Shown: positions 1-8,979, counted from the first letter of the stretch. The stretch: DNA of 64,000 bases from Rhizobium mesoamericanum STM3625 (GCF_000312665.1 NZ_HF536773.1:421582-485581), one strand, 5' to 3'. A program made the numbers and translations. Notes: generated from the letters alone by a model not told the origin.

Positions 1-433
1 CGTCGGTGCAGGTCTTTCCGAACCGATGCAGCATCTCGCCGCGTGGCATATGGACTGATAGCTGGCTGGAGCGCTCGCCGTCATAGACGAACGATGAGGG
101 TCGAACGGAATCGACAAGAAACATGTCTCCTGGAGCAAGCCGAGCCGAATGCTCTCCCTGCTCCACGCGACAGTGCCCCTCGTCCTGGATCAGCAAGAAC
201 AGGTGTTCACCGGGGTCTTGCCGGATTGATTTCACTCCGCGCTGCACGTGGCGGGCGTCAAGTGAGACAATTGCGGTATCGAACAGCCCCATGCGGCGCG
301 TTGCCACATCGCCGGCCATCACATCGCTGCGGGCCATAGGCTCGACATCAAACGCGCCGCAGACCTTCCGGATTTCCTCCTGCAGAAGCTCCACAGCCAT
401 CGGCTTGTGCACTGGCTTCACCAGCGACTGCAT
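1..433 (-). CDS. AraC-family transcriptional regulator, N-terminal part (runs off window)
   Basis: Reading the minus strand from the ATG at 433 gives an uninterrupted frame of 144 codons with no stop before base 1, so the gene is truncated by the window edge. The start has a strong GGGAGGG ribosome binding site just upstream. The visible part resembles the AraC_binding_2 (FeaR/NahR-like sensor) domain: a run of beta-strand-like segments with 'GEHLFLLIQ', 'LAPGDMFLVDS' and 'LSVHMPRGEM', as in the sensor domain of the complete AraC protein at 7516. The DNA-binding HTH would lie beyond the edge and is not seen, so the family call rests on the N-terminus only. It is transcribed divergently from the signalling operon at 773. 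Confidence 0.7.
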   Translation of the reverse strand, partial: MQSLVKPVHKPMAVELLQEEIRKVCGAFDVEPMARSDVMAGDVATRRMGLFDTAIVSLDARHVQRGVKSIRQDPGEHLFLLIQDEGHCRVEQGEHSARLAPGDMFLVDSVRPSSFVYDGERSSQLSVHMPRGEMLHRFGKTCTD

Positions 434-772
434 TCTTCCCTCCCTGGCTCCTGCAGACTTGACTAAGCGCTCCCGTCGTATCGCATCCTGTTGCGAATTG
501 ATACAGGTCATCTATCCGCGCATCCTCACCTCGCGTTTCTGCTTGCCAATCTCAGCCAAGGTCTCTCCAACGTGATCCGGATGTCCCCTTGCTGCATCCT
601 GCTGGCTCGGCGAATGCCATCAGGCCGCATGAAGACGCACAATGCTACGCTATGGTAGCGTTTTTGATTGACTACAACACGCCATGCGCTAGCTCTTATA
701 CAAACAACTGATTCAATTTCGTGGGATGCATCGAAGAACTTAGGCGCGGCGCAACGAGGAGGCCAAACCCAT
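434..772. other. Intergenic region between divergent araC-like gene and GGDEF-EAL operon
   Basis: About 340 bases without a convincing gene. It must hold the promoters of both divergent units, but no clear promoter is visible by eye. It contains a small hairpin followed by T5 (listed separately) that points toward the GGDEF-EAL gene. A minus-strand reading frame over 526-891 has no recognisable features and overlaps the start of the GGDEF-EAL gene, so it is not called. Confidence 0.5.
647..665 (+). terminator. Short hairpin plus T-run (intrinsic-terminator or attenuator-like)
   Basis: The stem ACGCTA / TAGCGT (6 bp) has a TGG loop, and its last T begins a run of five T on the plus strand. 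This has the shape of a weak intrinsic terminator. No plus-strand gene lies upstream, so it may be chance or may sit in the leader of the following operon. Confidence 0.3.
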
Positions 773-2515
773 ATGCCGGAAAATCGTGCGAATTGGCCTA
801 AGCTGGTTCCACAGGGGTCCGAATTCTTCAGCCGCGCCGAGGCAGCTTTCTCGCTTTGGGATTTAGACCTCGTCCTTGTCGATTGGTCCAAAAAACTTGC
901 AGAGCGCTCCGGCTTTAGCGAGGGGCCCCTGACGAAATTGGCTGAGGTTTACCCCGCACTCGCAAACCCTCCTTCCGCAGACCTCGTACAACTCGTCATC
1001 AAGACCGGCCGGCCACAATCCATCCGGTTAGGCGTGTCAACCGACAACCGCTATGACCTGCTCCTGCTGCCTGCCAAAGACGGGTTGGCGGTCGTCGAAA
1101 TCGAGGCTGCTGATCGCACCGAGACGACAACTGCGCAGGAGCAGGAACGAGCGTTGCTCTTGCATCAGGCAACCCACGACGTCCTGACCGGACTGCCCAA
1201 CCGGCGGCAGTTTAGCGATGAATTGGGGCGGCTTCTTCCTTCGGACGACAAGAGCGGTCTTGCGCTGATGCAGATTGACCTGGACGACTTCAAGCCGGTC
1301 AACGATACGCTGGGCCACGGCGCTGGAGACATTGTTCTAAAGCTTGCCGCCGGCAGGATCCGAAGTGTGCTTGGCACCAACGAGACAGCCTTCCGTCTTG
1401 CCGGTGACGAATTCGCGATCATACAGACTGCTGGCGAGCAGCCAGGTGAAGCCGAGCAATTGGCCGAAGCGTTGGTTGGCGAATTCAAGAAGCCATTTAT
1501 AGTGGATGGCATCACTGTCTTTGTGGGAGCAAGCATCGGTATTGCGATCGCGCCCCGCGATGGCGATGAAGGCGAGCAATTAATGAAAGCAGCCGACGTC
1601 GCCCTTTATGCTGCCAAAAAGGAAGGACGGCGCCGCGCGAGAACCTTTGACCCCAGTATGTTGGTAGTACTGGAACAACGGGAGGTGCTGAGACGCAGCC
1701 TTAGGGTCGCACTCCAACATGGCGAATTCTTCCTCGAATATCAGCCGCTTGTCGACCGCTCGCGTACCGTGACGGGCTTCGAGGCGCTCCTGCGCTGGCG
1801 CCATCCGAGGCTCGGTGTGATCCCTCCAATCGCCTTTATCCCGATGGCAGAGGCCGATGGGCTGATGAGCGAAATCGGTCAATGGGTGCTGGAAGAAGCC
1901 TGTCGGGAAGCTCTGAGCTGGCCGGACCATTATACTGTTGCCGTCAATCTGTCCCCCGCAGAATTCTTGACAGCAGGCTTCACCGATCGCGTGTCGCAAA
2001 CTCTCGATCTGGTCGGCCTTCCCGCCGAACGCCTGGAACTCGAGATTACGGAAACCGTCCTTCTGGAGCGTACAATCAACAATCTCGATACTTTGAATAC
2101 CCTTAACGTGCTTGGCATCCAGATATCGCTCGACGACTTCGGGACCGAGTACTCGTCCTTAAGTTACCTGAAGAATTTTCCCTTCGATAACATCAAGATC
2201 GACAGATACTTCATCAACGACCTCCTTGACGACGAAAAGAGTCAGACGATCGTGCGCTCCGTCATTGCGCTGTCGCATGGGCTCGGCATGCGCGTCACTG
2301 CCGAGGGCGTGGAGACAGCCGAACAAGCCGCGTGGCTGTTGGAGGAGGGCTGCGACAGGCTGCAGGGACACTTCCTGAGCCCACCCTTGCACGCAGACCA
2401 CATTGGCCAATTCGTCGGCCACCGGAAAGCGCGACGGACAAACGGCGGCGCAACGAGGACTGTGACTGGTCCGGAAGGAGGACGGATGACGATTGGCCTA
2501 GGAGGTGCGGTGTGA
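773..2515 (+). CDS. GGDEF-EAL domain protein (c-di-GMP turnover)
   Basis: A 580-residue protein with an N-terminal PAS-like or unknown segment (about 1-125), a GGDEF domain (about 135-300; start motif 'DVLTGLPNRR', active-site motif 'AGDEF') and an EAL domain (about 320-570). The EAL domain keeps its catalytic motifs: 'EALLRW', 'NLSP', 'ELEITE', 'DDFG', 'KIDR', 'AEGVE' and 'LQGH'. The GGDEF motif has Ala in place of the first Gly, a change often tolerated by cyclases, and the RxxD inhibitory site is absent. The expected reactions are c-di-GMP synthesis from GTP and/or hydrolysis to pGpG. No membrane segment is seen. An in-frame TTG exists at 668, but ATG 773 has a GAGGAGG ribosome binding site at good spacing. 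It is the first gene of a translationally coupled operon, and its TGA overlaps the next GTG. Confidence 0.9.
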   Translation: MPENRANWPKLVPQGSEFFSRAEAAFSLWDLDLVLVDWSKKLAERSGFSEGPLTKLAEVYPALANPPSADLVQLVIKTGRPQSIRLGVSTDNRYDLLLLPAKDGLAVVEIEAADRTETTTAQEQERALLLHQATHDVLTGLPNRRQFSDELGRLLPSDDKSGLALMQIDLDDFKPVNDTLGHGAGDIVLKLAAGRIRSVLGTNETAFRLAGDEFAIIQTAGEQPGEAEQLAEALVGEFKKPFIVDGITVFVGASIGIAIAPRDGDEGEQLMKAADVALYAAKKEGRRRARTFDPSMLVVLEQREVLRRSLRVALQHGEFFLEYQPLVDRSRTVTGFEALLRWRHPRLGVIPPIAFIPMAEADGLMSEIGQWVLEEACREALSWPDHYTVAVNLSPAEFLTAGFTDRVSQTLDLVGLPAERLELEITETVLLERTINNLDTLNTLNVLGIQISLDDFGTEYSSLSYLKNFPFDNIKIDRYFINDLLDDEKSQTIVRSVIALSHGLGMRVTAEGVETAEQAAWLLEEGCDRLQGHFLSPPLHADHIGQFVGHRKARRTNGGATRTVTGPEGGRMTIGLGGAV

Positions 2516-3033
2516 AAAGGCAGGAGGCGAGAGCGATGGCGGGCACGGCTTTCGATCAGCTCCTTGACCTGGAAATGGAGATGGCCACCTTTACCGCCGA
2601 TTGGCTGCATTGCGACCAACTGTCGAACTATGTCGCTCGTATGGTGAGCCACGACCGCCGTGATCCGCTGCGTCACGCCAACCTTCTCTCTTCGGCTCTC
2701 AACGAACTTCTCGAGATGTCGTTTCGTTCCGACGCGCAAGAGGGTGCGTTGACATGCGGCTTCTATCGCCATGGGCAGATAGAGCGGATCGAGTTGAGCT
2801 TTCCCTGCGCGTCACAACAGCGACGCTATTACTCTGACCTCGTTAATGGTCTGAGAGACAATGGAAAACTGGCGAGCTACATAGAGGTCATCGGCGACGA
2901 AACTGCGCCCATCGAGAAGGCGGTCCTGTTGGGATTGGCGATCAACTATGAAGCGGAAATAGAGCTGCGCGCCTCGCCAGCCGATACGCTCACCTTCGTG
3001 GTCGACCTGCCGCTTGAGAGGCTCCTCAATTGA
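2512..3033 (+). CDS. HATPase-like partner-switching regulator (first paralogue)
   Basis: A 173-residue protein. The GTG start at 2512 overlaps the upstream stop (GTGA) and has GGAGG six bases away; ATG 2536 is an alternative with its own GGAGG. The segment 'SALNELLEMSF' resembles the N-box of GHKL ATPases, and 'LLGLAINYEAEIEL' near the C-terminus matches in position and character 'LLTLMSDYEVQFAW' of the protein at 6562. The two look like distant paralogues. In partner-switching systems such proteins act as kinases or anti-factors for STAS proteins; that role is inferred from context. The nucleotide-binding G-boxes are not obvious, so ATPase activity is uncertain. Confidence 0.6.
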   Translation: MKRQEARAMAGTAFDQLLDLEMEMATFTADWLHCDQLSNYVARMVSHDRRDPLRHANLLSSALNELLEMSFRSDAQEGALTCGFYRHGQIERIELSFPCASQQRRYYSDLVNGLRDNGKLASYIEVIGDETAPIEKAVLLGLAINYEAEIELRASPADTLTFVVDLPLERLLN

Positions 3034-4208
3034 GCACGATAAGTTCTTCACCCGCCTTCACGACGCAGTTCGACACCAGCAATCAGGAGTTTGTCGCAAC
3101 CGGTGTTCTCCGGCCACGTTCGATCGCCGATATTGCCGATGATCTTTTACTGTTGCGAGACAAGATTGAAACGGTCCAGGGCGTTTTCTACATCAATCTG
3201 AAGCGCGTCACGCATATGAACAGTACGGCATTTCGTGCCCTTGCGCGCGTCTTGGTCGATGCCTCCCGCTCGCGGCCGGAGCTCAAGATTGTCGTTCTCG
3301 TGTCGAGCGTAGTTACATGGGCTACGCAGATGTTTCGCCACCTTGGCGAACTCTCGCCCAATATCTCCATGGAAATCTACGACTCCGCCTTCTACCCGGG
3401 CCAGACGTTCGTCGAGAGCAGGAGCTTCATCCCTATCCTGCGGACCCAAACGAAGATGACGTGGCGCCACGAACGGGAAATCCTGCAGCGTCACGGCCTT
3501 CGCAACGGCATGGCGATCGCCGATATCTGTTGCGGGGTCGGCGATTTTGCCATGCTTGTCAGGAAGGAATTCAATCCGGCGAGGATCGTTGCCCTCGACC
3601 ACTCGACAGCAAGCCTCGACTATGCGCGCTCTGTTGCGGAAAAATTCTGCGTCCGAGATATCGAATACACCTACGGCGACGCATCCCAAATGCTATTCGA
3701 ATCCGATCAGTTCGATTTCGTGACGTGCCGGCACTCCCTGCAGATCTTTGATCGGCCAGAACTTCTCCTGAAGGAACTCTATCGGATCTGCAAGCCAGGC
3801 GGCAGGGTTTACATTACCAACGAAAAGAACTCCCACTGCCTGGGCGAACCGCGGGCCGATAGCATCAGTTGGACCTATAACGAGGTTGCCAAGCTCTTTC
3901 GCCATTTCGACATGGACGTTGAAATGGGGCCGAAAGGATCCCGTCTTTTGTTGGACACCGGTTTCGAAGATGTGCGGATCGAAAGCTTCATGGTCACCAA
4001 CCTCGACGGCGATCCGCAGGATTTCGCCGATGTCATCGAAGCATGGGAGGATGTATATGCGGGCGAGATGTGCGTGAGACGCGGAGATCCTCCGGAATTC
4101 ATCGAACGATTCAGGCAGGGATTTAGGGATCACATCTTTGCCGCCCTTCATCCGCGAGGCTATGCCGGTTGGCCGATCTGGGCGGCGTCGGGACAGAAGC
4201 CGCTATGA
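3030..4208 (+). CDS. STAS domain fused to class I SAM-dependent methyltransferase
   Basis: A 392-residue protein starting at TTG 3030, which overlaps the preceding TGA. Residues about 1-115 form a STAS-like domain: 'GVFYINLKRVTHMNSTAF' aligns with the STAS protein at 7138 ('TTFDLTGLEFLNSSGI'), with Ser at the usual phospho-acceptor position. Residues about 150-310 are a Rossmann-fold methyltransferase: motif I 'DICCGVGDF', the acidic strand end 'ALDHS', and 'DFVTCRHSLQIF' followed by 'CKPGGRVYITN'. The methyl acceptor cannot be told from the sequence. The last 80 residues are unassigned. The gene lies between the HATPase-like and phosphatase genes, so its activity may be switched by phosphorylation of its own STAS domain (inference). 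Confidence 0.8.
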   Translation: MSTISSSPAFTTQFDTSNQEFVATGVLRPRSIADIADDLLLLRDKIETVQGVFYINLKRVTHMNSTAFRALARVLVDASRSRPELKIVVLVSSVVTWATQMFRHLGELSPNISMEIYDSAFYPGQTFVESRSFIPILRTQTKMTWRHEREILQRHGLRNGMAIADICCGVGDFAMLVRKEFNPARIVALDHSTASLDYARSVAEKFCVRDIEYTYGDASQMLFESDQFDFVTCRHSLQIFDRPELLLKELYRICKPGGRVYITNEKNSHCLGEPRADSISWTYNEVAKLFRHFDMDVEMGPKGSRLLLDTGFEDVRIESFMVTNLDGDPQDFADVIEAWEDVYAGEMCVRRGDPPEFIERFRQGFRDHIFAALHPRGYAGWPIWAASGQKPL

Positions 4209-6562
4209 CCGTTTCTCCAACCAAGCTAACCCTCGGATTGCGCTCGTTTCGGACGAAATTCCTGATCGTTGTCGGCGGTGCCGTGCTTTTCGATCTTCTT
4301 GTCAGCGGCAGCCTCGCGCTTTGGAACGTGCAGCGGCTATCGCGCGACGCAACCACACAGGTCGGCCAGGGCCTTGAAAAGGCGAGCCAGGACTATATCC
4401 GCTCCTACACCGATTCCACGGCTTCGCAGGTGGGCCTGCTTCTTGACCAGGTCCACTCCGACGTTAAAGCCCTCGCCGGAGTGCTCCAGGCTCAGATCGA
4501 TCGACCGATCAGGAACGAGGCGGTCGGCGCCGCCATGGCAAAAGCCGATCCCGACGCAGTGACCGTGAGTTTTAACAGCAGCGGCCATTGGGCCCAAAAC
4601 CTTCCGGGCTCGCCGTCCGTCGTCAGTGTCTGGGGTTACCTGCTGGACAAGGACCATCATCCGCTGCCGCAAGTGCAGACCGATATCGAAACCAGCGCCG
4701 TCCTTGATCTCGTAGCGCCGAACCTTCTGCGGACCGGTGCCTCCAAACTCCAGATGTATTACATCGGCCCGAAGGAACGGCCGATCTTTAGGACGGCTCC
4801 CTATACGGAACAGGCACAGACGTTCGACAAGCTTTATCCCGGCCACAATGACGCGAACTTCTGGGATTTCTTCTTTCCGGGCATTTACGAGTCATGGCAG
4901 CAATGGGCGCGCAATCCCGCGGCCCGCCCCGTCCCCGAAGACATTACCCAGACCGCTCCCTACACCGATGCCATCACAGGAAAGCTGATCGTCAGTTTCT
5001 TCCATCCTCTCTGGACGGCCGATCGACAGGGCGTCGCGGGAACGGCGGGTGCCGATATCACGCTTGATCAGCTTGCAGAGATCGTCGAACACGTGAAGGT
5101 CGCGGAGAGTGGCTTTGGCTTTCTGGCGATGTCGGATGGCAATGTTGTTGCAATCAATGCCGCCGGAGAGAAGGTGATCGGGCTACGCGCGGCGAGCGAC
5201 GCGACCAGCAAGGGTGTGACAGGGCTGGACCGCTCCTTGCGCAACAGCTCGCAAAAGGCCGTTGCATCGCTTCCACTCGATACCAACGGCGTCGTCCAGC
5301 ACATCTCCCTCAACGAGAATGGCCAGGACATCCCCTATCTGGTCGTCACCAGACAGCTCAACCCGTCCAACCTGTGGGTCAACGGTCCTGTCCAGCGCGA
5401 AGTCATGTCGCTTGGCATCGTCGTGCCGGAGCAAGAGATCTATGCCTCCCTCATTGCGGCAAGGGCCAAGATTGCACGGGCAACCAACCGCATCCTCGTC
5501 TATCAGATCGCCGCGGTTCTCGTGTCGCTGCTCATCGTGGCGGCTGCGGTGTTTGCCGCATCGAAGCGCATTACCAGCGGGATCCGGGCGCTAGCGGCCG
5601 CCGCCAAGCGAATCGAGGCGAAGGACTATTCAGTCAGGGTCGACATTCACACCAACGATGAAGTCGCGCAGGCTGGGCTCGCTTTCAATCGCATGGCCGA
5701 GCAGATCAGCTTCCACACCGAAAACCTTGAAAATTTGGTCGCAGAACGAACCAAGGAGATCGAGGAAGCGAAGGAGGAAATCTCAGCTCTCAACACGCAG
5801 CTGAAGAGCGAGAACCTGCGTCTTGGCGCAGAACTCGATGTGGCCCGACACATCCAGATGATGGTGTTGCCGCGTGCAGCCGAACTCGGTGCAGTCGAGA
5901 ATCTGGAGATTGCCGCCTACATGCGCCCCGCCGACGAGGTTGGCGGCGACTACTATGACGTGTTGCAGAATGGCGGAAGCCTGAAGATCGGCATCGGGGA
6001 CGTTACCGGCCATGGTCTAGAGAGCGGCGTGCTGATGCTGATGGTGCAGTCGGTCGCCCGAGCCCTGCAGGAGGCGGGAGAGACGGACCCTTCGAAATTC
6101 CTCGCACACCTGAACCGAGCGATATTCAAGAACATCGAGCGGACGAGGACCGACAAGCATCTCACCTTGTCGTTTCTTGACTATGATGGCGAGCGCCTCA
6201 CCATTTCAGGGCAACATGAAGATCTCATCGTCGTGCGCCAGACAGGTGAGGTCGAGCGGATCGATACTGGTGACCTCGGCCTTCCGGTGGGGCTGGAATC
6301 AGACATCTCGCCCTTCGTGGACACCCGCGAAATACCCTTCCAAAGCGGGGACGTGATCGTGCTTCACACGGACGGCGTCACAGAAGCCGAGAACGCTCGT
6401 GGCGAATTGTTCGGCATCGACCGACTTTGCCAAAGCGCGCACCGTCTGCATGGTCGCTCAGCGGAGGACGTAAAGAACGGCATCGTCGAGGGGCTCATGG
6501 CCTATATCGGAACGCAGAAGATACATGATGACATCACACTCGTTGTGATGCGGCATAGGTGA
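4205..6562 (+). CDS. Membrane SpoIIE-type PP2C phosphatase with sensor domain and HAMP
   Basis: A 785-residue protein; its ATG overlaps the previous stop (ATGA). Layout: TM1 at about 20-42, a long periplasmic dCache-like sensor (about 43-430), TM2 at about 437-460, HAMP (about 460-510), a coiled-coil linker (about 515-555, rich in E, K and L), then the SpoIIE/PP2C domain (about 560-785). Metal-binding motifs of the phosphatase are present: 'ADEVGGDYYD', 'GDVTGHGLESG', 'TDGVTEAEN' and 'HDDITLVV'. The family dephosphorylates Ser/Thr on STAS antagonist proteins. The design matches SiaA of Pseudomonas and RsbU/RsbP-like activators, where a periplasmic signal controls the cytosolic phosphatase. 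Two STAS proteins in the same operon are the obvious candidate substrates. Confidence 0.9.
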   Translation: MTVSPTKLTLGLRSFRTKFLIVVGGAVLFDLLVSGSLALWNVQRLSRDATTQVGQGLEKASQDYIRSYTDSTASQVGLLLDQVHSDVKALAGVLQAQIDRPIRNEAVGAAMAKADPDAVTVSFNSSGHWAQNLPGSPSVVSVWGYLLDKDHHPLPQVQTDIETSAVLDLVAPNLLRTGASKLQMYYIGPKERPIFRTAPYTEQAQTFDKLYPGHNDANFWDFFFPGIYESWQQWARNPAARPVPEDITQTAPYTDAITGKLIVSFFHPLWTADRQGVAGTAGADITLDQLAEIVEHVKVAESGFGFLAMSDGNVVAINAAGEKVIGLRAASDATSKGVTGLDRSLRNSSQKAVASLPLDTNGVVQHISLNENGQDIPYLVVTRQLNPSNLWVNGPVQREVMSLGIVVPEQEIYASLIAARAKIARATNRILVYQIAAVLVSLLIVAAAVFAASKRITSGIRALAAAAKRIEAKDYSVRVDIHTNDEVAQAGLAFNRMAEQISFHTENLENLVAERTKEIEEAKEEISALNTQLKSENLRLGAELDVARHIQMMVLPRAAELGAVENLEIAAYMRPADEVGGDYYDVLQNGGSLKIGIGDVTGHGLESGVLMLMVQSVARALQEAGETDPSKFLAHLNRAIFKNIERTRTDKHLTLSFLDYDGERLTISGQHEDLIVVRQTGEVERIDTGDLGLPVGLESDISPFVDTREIPFQSGDVIVLHTDGVTEAENARGELFGIDRLCQSAHRLHGRSAEDVKNGIVEGLMAYIGTQKIHDDITLVVMRHR

Positions 6563-7119
6563 TGAACATGACAGTCGTGGTCTTTGGACACGAACACCTC
6601 GCATTCCCTGATATAAAGCACGCGGTCCGGCTTCGGCTGCTTGATGGTCCGCTTGATCTCGCCTGGAAGCACTCCGGGATGACATCCGATTTCATCGCGG
6701 AGATGATGTCCCAAAGGTTACGTCCATCGAGGCGGCTCTATAATCAACTCAAGCAGGATATCGTCTATCTGGCAAACGAACTGATCGAGAACGCAATCAA
6801 GTTTCGCGCGCGCGGAGAGGTCGTCGTGGAGGCGTTGGCGCAGACGGATTGTTTTCGGCTTCGGGTATCCAATTTTATCGACAGCGAGACGGCAACGAAA
6901 TTCCAGCGGCAGCTCATGAACATAACCGTCGGCGATCCCGGCGATCTGCTTATTCAGCAGATCGAGGCGAGCGCCACAATGACCGGCAACATTTCCGGAC
7001 TGGGTTTGTTGACCCTGATGAGCGACTACGAGGTGCAGTTTGCCTGGCGTTTCGAGGAGAACAGCTCCACCCAACCAACAAGACTTGAAACCTATGCCGC
7101 GATGGCCATTCCGGCATGA
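6562..7119 (+). CDS. HATPase-like partner-switching regulator (slr1658/SiaB-like, second paralogue)
   Basis: A 185-residue protein starting in the stop of the phosphatase gene (TGATG); GTG 6559 and ATG 6568 are alternative starts. 'YLANELIENAIKFR' is a clear N-box of the GHKL ATPase fold, and 'SGLGLLTLMSDYEV' follows near the end. It resembles the slr1658/SiaB type of small regulator that usually sits next to a STAS protein, which is the case here (7138). The likely role is phosphorylation or sequestration of that STAS partner, opposing the SpoIIE phosphatase. Family assignment is from memory of motifs, not from a search. Confidence 0.7.
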   Translation: MNMTVVVFGHEHLAFPDIKHAVRLRLLDGPLDLAWKHSGMTSDFIAEMMSQRLRPSRRLYNQLKQDIVYLANELIENAIKFRARGEVVVEALAQTDCFRLRVSNFIDSETATKFQRQLMNITVGDPGDLLIQQIEASATMTGNISGLGLLTLMSDYEVQFAWRFEENSSTQPTRLETYAAMAIPA

Positions 7120-7137
7120 AACTGCGAAAGGTGCGCC

Positions 7138-7476
7138 ATGGAAATTAGAGAAGAAGCCTACCGTATCTGGTCTGAAGGCAGCACCGTCTATTTCGATGGG
7201 ACCATGCGGCTGGCGGGACCCGATGCCTACGCGCCCATCCACGAACTCGCCATGAAGGCGCTCGATGATGGCGATGGCAAGACCACCTTTGACCTGACGG
7301 GTCTGGAATTCCTCAATTCCTCCGGAATAAACCTTCTCGCGAAGTTGACGATCGAAGCGCGCAAGCGTCCGCACATCCATCTGACCGTACTGGGCTCATC
7401 CCAGATCTCGTGGCAGATGAAGTCATTACCCAACCTGAAGAAGCTGCATCCCGGCGTCGATCTGAGAATGACCTGA
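7138..7476 (+). CDS. Stand-alone STAS-domain protein (slr1659-like anti-anti-factor)
   Basis: A 112-residue single STAS domain. The core 'FDLTGLEFLNSSGINLLAKL' carries the Ser-Ser-Gly site typical of anti-sigma-factor antagonists, where one Ser is phosphorylated. The ATG at 7138 is preceded by AAAGGTG. It lies 18 bases after the HATPase-like gene and closes the operon. It should be the substrate of the SpoIIE phosphatase at 4205 and partner of the regulator at 6562. Its output target is unknown, and no sigma factor is encoded in the operon. Confidence 0.8.
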   Translation: MEIREEAYRIWSEGSTVYFDGTMRLAGPDAYAPIHELAMKALDDGDGKTTFDLTGLEFLNSSGINLLAKLTIEARKRPHIHLTVLGSSQISWQMKSLPNLKKLHPGVDLRMT

Positions 7477-7515
7477 CCGACGCAAGAACAGATATGGAAC
7501 CAAGAGAAGCGGAGC

Positions 7516-8700
7516 TTGCCTGATCGAGTGATGGAGACCGACTTGCCAGACGACGAACGATCTCGCCCCTCCCCTGCGCAACCCGACGGCGCTGCGCATG
7601 TCGAACGCCGCCGTTTTCCTCGCGAGACGAAGCCACCCGACGAGCGACCAGTACCTCCGCCAGCATTGGAGCCATTGCGATTTTCCACGCATGGTCTCGA
7701 ACCTGAGCAGCAGTTTGCTGCCTGGCAGGCTTACGTAGCCCCGCTGGTCGATGTCCGGCTTCCGGACAACTTGACCCCTGACGCAGGGTTTAAAGCCGAT
7801 CACGCGGCCTGGAATCTCGGCGGCATGCTGATCGTACAGCAAAGCACGCCTGCCCATAGCTACATACGCTCGGAAGCCAAGGTGAGGTCGAACCTCATCG
7901 ACCACTGGCATATTTCGATATTGCGCAGCGGCCGAACATGGACGGAGGTTGATGGCCATGTTTCTCACGGCGAGCCGGGAAAGATGGAACTGCGAACTTT
8001 GGGTCACCCTTTTCGAGGGCGCTCTACGGATGCCCAAACCCTGTCGCTCTATCTGCCGCGCGAGTTGCTTTATTCCTCGTCTTCCGAAATCAGGAACAAC
8101 ATTACGCTATCGGGAACACCCACCAAACTGCTGATCGACTATCTGGTCGGCGTCGAGGCAAAACTTGCGGAGCTGGCGGACGGCGATCTTTCACATGTCC
8201 TCCAGACGGTCCGCGACATGATCTTGACCTGCGTTGCATCCTCAGCAGCATATTCCTCGCCCCCAGAGCAACACAGCAGCTTGCCGCTCAAAGAACGGGT
8301 CCACCGCTTCATCCAACACAATTTGATGTCGCCCGACCTGACCACCGAACGCTTGTGCAAGGAATTGGGCGTGTCGCGTACACGACTCTATCAGGCTTTC
8401 GAGCCTGACGGCGGCGTCCATCACTATATTCAACGACGCCGGCTTCTGTCGGCACACGCAGCGCTATGTGATGCGGCCAACCGGCAGCAGATCATCGACA
8501 TCGCATTTGCAGCCGGCTTTTCCTCTGCCGCGCATTTCAGCCGCGCCTTCAGCAAGGAATTCGGCTACAGCCCACGCGAGGCGCGCAATGTCGCCGTTCC
8601 GCCTTACCTGGCGCACGCCGTCGCACCGGCTCCAGAGGGCGAGCGCGCTCATTCCTTCGACAAATGGCTGAAAATGCTTGGCCACAACCACGCATCCTGA
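7516..8700 (+). CDS. AraC-family transcriptional regulator
   Basis: A 394-residue protein with a roughly 50-residue Pro/Arg-rich N-terminal tail, an AraC_binding_2-like sensor (about 55-240) and a C-terminal two-helix-turn-helix HTH_18 domain (about 275-375). HTH motifs: 'TTERLCKELGVSRTRLYQAF' and 'IIDIAFAAGFSSAAHFSRAF' followed by 'FGYSPREAR'. The start is unsure: TTG 7516, GTG 7528 and ATG 7531 are close together and none has an ideal ribosome binding site. It follows the partner-switching operon by about 40 bases on the same strand, so it may be co-transcribed, but its targets are not evident. Confidence 0.85.
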   Translation: MPDRVMETDLPDDERSRPSPAQPDGAAHVERRRFPRETKPPDERPVPPPALEPLRFSTHGLEPEQQFAAWQAYVAPLVDVRLPDNLTPDAGFKADHAAWNLGGMLIVQQSTPAHSYIRSEAKVRSNLIDHWHISILRSGRTWTEVDGHVSHGEPGKMELRTLGHPFRGRSTDAQTLSLYLPRELLYSSSSEIRNNITLSGTPTKLLIDYLVGVEAKLAELADGDLSHVLQTVRDMILTCVASSAAYSSPPEQHSSLPLKERVHRFIQHNLMSPDLTTERLCKELGVSRTRLYQAFEPDGGVHHYIQRRRLLSAHAALCDAANRQQIIDIAFAAGFSSAAHFSRAFSKEFGYSPREARNVAVPPYLAHAVAPAPEGERAHSFDKWLKMLGHNHAS

Positions 8701-8979
8701 GCCAGTCGAGTGCGCTGCGTGGAAAGACGGTAGTTTATTCTACCAATGGTTTCTCCTCCAGCAAGGAGCAACCCACTCCAATTAAAAGGCGCAAGAGGTC
8801 CCTGGTCGCTGAAGCAGCAGACCAGAGAAATGGACGCTGCTGCAAGTTTTGGGATCCGCAGCTAACGACATGCAAACCATAAGTCATTAAAAAAGAAGCA
8901 TAATAGCGCATGGCAAGAGGTAGAGTGCATGAGGAATGCACTCCTGGTGCAACAAGGCAAACCGGCAGGGGGCGCATCA

